Of a DNA stretch of 38,795 nucleotides, positions 35,498 through 38,795 are shown one piece after another. The stretch is from Nitrospinota bacterium (GTDB lineage Bacteria; Nitrospinota_A; UBA7883; JACRGQ01): assembly GCA_016217735.1 (NCBI GenBank), contig JACRGQ010000053.1:1-38795 (forward strand), in the 5' to 3' direction. Each line of letters starts with the position of its first letter. The stretch's first letter is position 1. The translations under genes and the position numbers were made by a program. The notes under the pieces were generated by a model that worked only from the letters and a program-made list of their open reading frames with translations, had not been told where the DNA came from and made no database searches.

Positions 35498-36505
35498 TCA
35501 GTCCTGGATCTTCTTGCCAACCCAGGGCATCATGGAACGCAGGTTTTCGCCCACCTTTTCGATGAGGTGGTCGGCGTCTTTTTTCACCAATGCGTTGAAC
35601 ATCGGGCGGCCGACGCGGTTTTCCAGTATGAACTCGCGGGCAAATTCGCCGCGCTGGATTTCGGAGAGGATTTTTTTCATCTCCTTGCGGGTCTCGGCGT
35701 TCACCACGCGCGGGCCGCGGGTCACGTCGCCGTAGCGGGCGGTGTCGGAGACGGAGTAGCGCATATTGGCGATTCCCCCTTCGAACATGAGGTCGACGAT
35801 CAGCTTAAGCTCGTGGAGACATTCGAAGTAGGCCACTTCGGGCTGGTAGCCCGCTTCCACCAGCGTATCGAAACCGGCGCGGACCAGTTCGGACGCCCCG
35901 CCGCACAGTACCGCCTGTTCGCCGAAGAGATCGGTTTCGGTTTCTTCCTTGAACGTGGTCTCGATGATGCCGGCGCGCGCGCCGCCGATGCCGCGCGCGT
36001 AGGCCAGCCCCACATTCATCGCGTCGCCGGTGGCGTTTTGGTACACGGCGATGAGGCACGGCACGCCCCCCCCCTGCTGGTACTGGCGGCGGACCAGGTG
36101 GCCCGGCCCCTTGGGGGCGACCATGAAGACGTCGATATCCGCCGGCGGCACGATCTGGCTGAAGTGAATGTTGAAGCCGTGGGCGAAGGCCAGCGCCGCG
36201 CCCGCCTTCATGTTCGGGCGCACCTCTTCGTGATACAGGCCGGCGGCCACGTGATCCGGCACCAGCATCATGATTACCTGCGCGGCCTTGGCGGCCTCGG
36301 CGACGGTTTTCACTTCGAGGCCGTCGCGCTTCGCCAGCGCTTCAAAGCGGCTGCCGGGGCGCAGACCGACCACCACTTTCACGCCGCTCTCCTTGAGGTT
36401 CAGCGCGTGCGCATGCCCCTGCGATCCGTAGCCAATAACCGCCACGGTCTTTTTGGCGATATATTTGAGGTCGGTGTCTTTTTCGTAGTACATCTTCGCG
36501 GCCAT
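35498..36505 (-). CDS. ilvC: Ketol-acid reductoisomerase (class I)
   Basis: 335 residues from the ATG at 36505, which has AAGGAGAA eight bases upstream; an in-frame TTG six bases before is too close to that site. Second step of valine and isoleucine synthesis: Mg-dependent alkyl shift and NADPH reduction. The Rossmann motif [13 protein letters not shown] is at about 26-38, followed by [11 protein letters not shown], whose Arg and Ser fit NADPH preference. The catalytic region has [15 protein letters not shown], the metal-binding [12 protein letters not shown] near 188 and [17 protein letters not shown] near 224. Length marks the short class I form. It sits between ilvN and psd. Confidence 0.97.
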   Translation of the reverse strand: MAAKMYYEKDTDLKYIAKKTVAVIGYGSQGHAHALNLKESGVKVVVGLRPGSRFEALAKRDGLEVKTVAEAAKAAQVIMMLVPDHVAAGLYHEEVRPNMKAGAALAFAHGFNIHFSQIVPPADIDVFMVAPKGPGHLVRRQYQQGGGVPCLIAVYQNATGDAMNVGLAYARGIGGARAGIIETTFKEETETDLFGEQAVLCGGASELVRAGFDTLVEAGYQPEVAYFECLHELKLIVDLMFEGGIANMRYSVSDTARYGDVTRGPRVVNAETRKEMKKILSEIQRGEFAREFILENRVGRPMFNALVKKDADHLIEKVGENLRSMMPWVGKKIQD

Positions 36506-36562
36506 TAACAATTCTCCTTGGTTAAAAATGCGTGTCGTTGTTTCTTTTTATTCCTGAATCCG

Positions 36563-37081
36563 TCAGCCGCCACTTTTCGGCTTTTTGGCTTTGGGCGCCG
36601 ATGCGCCCGTCCCGCGCGGGAGGGCGATTTTGCCGCTGCGGGCCATCTCCTGCATCCCCAGCGGGCGGACCATCTCGATAAAGGCTTCGATTTTGCGGTC
36701 GCCGCCCGATATCTCCACGGTGTAACTCTTCGCCGAAACATCGACGATCTTCCCGCGGAATATCTCCACCATGCGGAGTATCTCCGCGCGGTTTTTTTCC
36801 TCCGCGTTCAGCTTCACCAACAGCAGTTCGCGCTCCACATGCTCCTCGGCGGTGACATCCACCACCTTGATCACGTCTATCAGCTTGTTGAGCTGCTTGT
36901 TGATCTGTTCGATGATCCGGTCCTCGCCGCGCGTGACGATGGTCATGCGCGAGACCGCCGCATCCTCCGTTTCGGCCACGGTGAGCGATTCGATGTTGAA
37001 GCCGCGGCCGGAGAACAGCCCCGCCACGCGGGCCAGCACGCCGAACCGGTTTTCCACAAGCACGGAAATGGTGTGTTTCAT
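36563..37081 (-). CDS. ilvN: Acetolactate synthase small (regulatory) subunit
   Basis: 172 residues. Binds the catalytic subunit and confers activity and valine feedback inhibition. The ACT domain (2-77) begins KHTISVLVENRFGVLARVAGLFSGRGFNIESLTV, the classic effector-site pattern. The C-terminal domain follows (LLLVKLNAEEKNRAEIL, GDRKIEAFIEMVRPLG). The last 20 residues are a Lys/Gly/Pro-rich tail (GASAPKAKKPKSGG) that is probably disordered and longer than usual. The ATG has GGAGG upstream; another ATG five bases earlier is out of frame. It starts 13 bases after ilvB. Confidence 0.96.
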   Translation of the reverse strand: MKHTISVLVENRFGVLARVAGLFSGRGFNIESLTVAETEDAAVSRMTIVTRGEDRIIEQINKQLNKLIDVIKVVDVTAEEHVERELLLVKLNAEEKNRAEILRMVEIFRGKIVDVSAKSYTVEISGGDRKIEAFIEMVRPLGMQEMARSGKIALPRGTGASAPKAKKPKSGG

Positions 37082-37094
37082 GGCATGGCCTCCT

Positions 37095-38786
37095 TCACAG
37101 CAACATCATTTCTTTTACGGTGCCGCCCGCGGGAACCATCGGAAACACTTTTTCCTCTTTTTCCACGACGAAGTCCATCAGCACCGGCTTGTTGATCCGG
37201 TACGCCTCTTCCAGCGCGGGGCGCACGTCGGCTTCCTTCGTGATGCGCATCCCCACCGCGCCGTACGCCTCGGCCAGCTTCACAAAGTCCGGATTCATCT
37301 GGAATTCGCTGCTCGAATAGCGTTTGCCGTGGAACAACTCCTGCCATTGATGCACCATGCCCAGCACGCCATTGTTCAGGATGACGGTCTTTACGGGCAA
37401 GCTGTATTGCACCGCCGTGATCATCTCCTGAATGTTCATCTGAATCGAACCGTCGCCGGCGATATTCACCACCAGCCGGCCCGGAAACGCCGCCTGCGCG
37501 CCAATGGCGGCGGGCAAGCCGTAACCCATCGTGCCCAGCCCGCCGGAAGAGAGGAACGTCCGCGGCCCATCAAACTGGAGGAATTGCGCCGCCCACATCT
37601 GGGCCTGCCCCACCTCGGTGGTCCAGATCGGGTCGCGGCCTTTCGCCGCCTCCCACGCCTGTTCCACCACGAACTGCGGCTTGATGATTCCCGTTTCGCT
37701 TTTTCCGTAGCGCAGCGGATAGAGCGATTTCCACTCCTCCAACCGCGTGAGCCAGGGGCGGTGCTTGTCGTCCCAGTCAATGGCATCCTTCTCCGCCAGC
37801 GCGTTAAGCTTTTTCATCACGTCCAGCAGGTCGGCCACCACCGGAATGTGCGCCGTCACGTTCTTGCTGATGGAGGTCGGATCGATGTCCACATGGATGA
37901 CCGTGCAGTTTTTGGCGAAGGCGTCCAGCCGCCCGGTCACCCGGTCGTCAAACCGCGCGCCGAGGCAGACCATCACATCGCACTCGTGCATCGCCATGTT
38001 GGCCGCGTAGGTGCCGTGCATGCCAAGCATTCCCAAAAAGAGATCATCGCGCGTGGGATACGCCCCCATCGCCATCAGCGTGGTGGTCACCGGCATCCGG
38101 GTTTTTTTGGCGAACTTCGCCAGTTCGGCGCTGGCGTTGGCCAAAATCATGCCGCCGCCGATGTAGAGCACCGGCTGTTTGGCCTGCTTCATCGCCTCGA
38201 AAGCGCGTTTCACCTGCGCCGGGTGTCCCTCCACGGTGGGATTGTAGCTGCGCAACGAGACCGTCTTCGGATATTCGAATTCCGCCGCGGCGTTGAGCAC
38301 GTCCTTGGGGAGGTCGATCAGCACCGGGCCGGGCTTGCCGGTGGTGGCGATGTAAAACGCCTCCTTGATGGTCCGCGCCAGGTCGTTCACGTCGCGCACC
38401 AAATAGCTGTGCTTGGTGCAGGGACGGGTGATCCCCACGATATCGGCTTCCTGGAAGGCGTCGTTGCCGATCAGCCCCACCGGCACCTGGCCGGTAAGAA
38501 TCACCATCGGAATGGAATCCATATACGCCGTGGCGATGCCGGTTACCGTGTTGGTGGCGCCGGGGCCGCTGGTGACCAGCGCCACGCCGCAACGGCCGGT
38601 GGCGCGGGCATAGCCGTCGGCCATGTGCGCCGCACCCTGCTCGTGCCGCACCAGAATGTGCTTCAGTTTCGCGCCGTAGAGCGCGTCGTAGAGCGGCAAC
38701 ACCGCCCCGCCCGGAAAGCCGAAAATGGTATCCACCCCTTCGGCGATAAGGCTTTCCACAACAATTTGCGCGCCTTTAAGTTTCAT
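37095..38786 (-). CDS. ilvB: Acetolactate synthase large (catalytic) subunit
   Basis: 563 residues, complete. Thiamine-diphosphate enzyme that joins two pyruvates (or pyruvate and 2-oxobutyrate) at the first common step of branched-chain amino acid synthesis. The catalytic Glu49 is in [18 protein letters not shown]. The FAD-binding middle domain is present ([16 protein letters not shown] near 281). The thiamine-binding motif [11 protein letters not shown] near 440 with [12 protein letters not shown] is intact. The ATG at 38786 is nine bases from the window edge, where a partial GGTAAT is seen, so the promoter and any leader attenuator are outside. It leads the ilvB-ilvN-ilvC-psd operon. Confidence 0.97.
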   Translation of the reverse strand: MKLKGAQIVVESLIAEGVDTIFGFPGGAVLPLYDALYGAKLKHILVRHEQGAAHMADGYARATGRCGVALVTSGPGATNTVTGIATAYMDSIPMVILTGQVPVGLIGNDAFQEADIVGITRPCTKHSYLVRDVNDLARTIKEAFYIATTGKPGPVLIDLPKDVLNAAAEFEYPKTVSLRSYNPTVEGHPAQVKRAFEAMKQAKQPVLYIGGGMILANASAELAKFAKKTRMPVTTTLMAMGAYPTRDDLFLGMLGMHGTYAANMAMHECDVMVCLGARFDDRVTGRLDAFAKNCTVIHVDIDPTSISKNVTAHIPVVADLLDVMKKLNALAEKDAIDWDDKHRPWLTRLEEWKSLYPLRYGKSETGIIKPQFVVEQAWEAAKGRDPIWTTEVGQAQMWAAQFLQFDGPRTFLSSGGLGTMGYGLPAAIGAQAAFPGRLVVNIAGDGSIQMNIQEMITAVQYSLPVKTVILNNGVLGMVHQWQELFHGKRYSSSEFQMNPDFVKLAEAYGAVGMRITKEADVRPALEEAYRINKPVLMDFVVEKEEKVFPMVPAGGTVKEMMLL

Positions 38787-38795
38787 ATCATTACC

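Overview
The window comes from the chromosome of a GC-rich, Gram-negative bacterium. Signs of this are lipoprotein signals, a sigma-54 response regulator, a periplasmic sensor kinase, a TPR/periplasmic-binding protein built like LpoA, and the ilvB-ilvN-ilvC-psd order known from deltaproteobacterial and similar lineages. I cannot name the species. Most of the window is housekeeping. The accessory signal lies in the gaps between genes: palindromes, a small inverted-repeat element, a tRNA 3'-end duplication, and a probably inactive relative of IS200-type transposases.

Layout. 1-190: the edge of an insertion element reading left, with two tandem 19-bp repeats. 199-7305 (+): a Pro/Gln-rich protein with a ribbon-helix-helix-like C-terminus, then addB and addA for double-strand break repair, overlapping by 17 bases. 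7389-8585 (-): an unrecognised repeat-bearing protein. 8850-9383 (+): apt. 13626-9428 (-): proB, proA, nadD, rsfS, a DksA-type zinc-finger gene and a small conserved gene, closely packed and probably one operon. 13627-14372: about 470 bases rich in hairpins, then a DUF2283 gene flanked by inverted copies of one repeat.

14493-19146 (+): aspS and gltX (ATGA overlap), a membrane-anchored HEAT-repeat protein, the transposase-like protein and a bactofilin that has its own promoter and terminator. 19243-19708: tRNA-Arg(TCG), a long hairpin, a folded element ending in a second copy of the tRNA 3' end, and a 151-bp MITE with 19-bp inverted repeats and 8-bp target duplications. 19752-21605 (+): a heme-binding (CxxCH) PAS sensor histidine kinase. 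Two small exported or anchored proteins follow. 22667-25912 (+): a peptide/nickel-type ABC importer with binding protein and two permeases but no ATPase gene.

25913-26698 holds no intact gene. 26699-30119 (+): a GH57 4-alpha-glucanotransferase overlapping hisD. 30251-34820 (+): an NtrC-type regulator, the TPR/periplasmic-binding protein, two coupled micro-ORFs and ruvB. 38786-34864 (-): ilvB, ilvN, ilvC and psd, so branched-chain amino acid synthesis and phosphatidylethanolamine synthesis are transcribed together. ruvB and psd converge on a palindrome that contains the psd stop codon.

No CRISPR array, toxin-antitoxin pair, prophage or defence island was found. The most unusual points are the Y1-transposase-like protein that has lost its catalytic residues, the GTAC/GTAG-edged palindromes with changing stem sequence, and the tRNA-linked folded element beside a clean MITE insertion.
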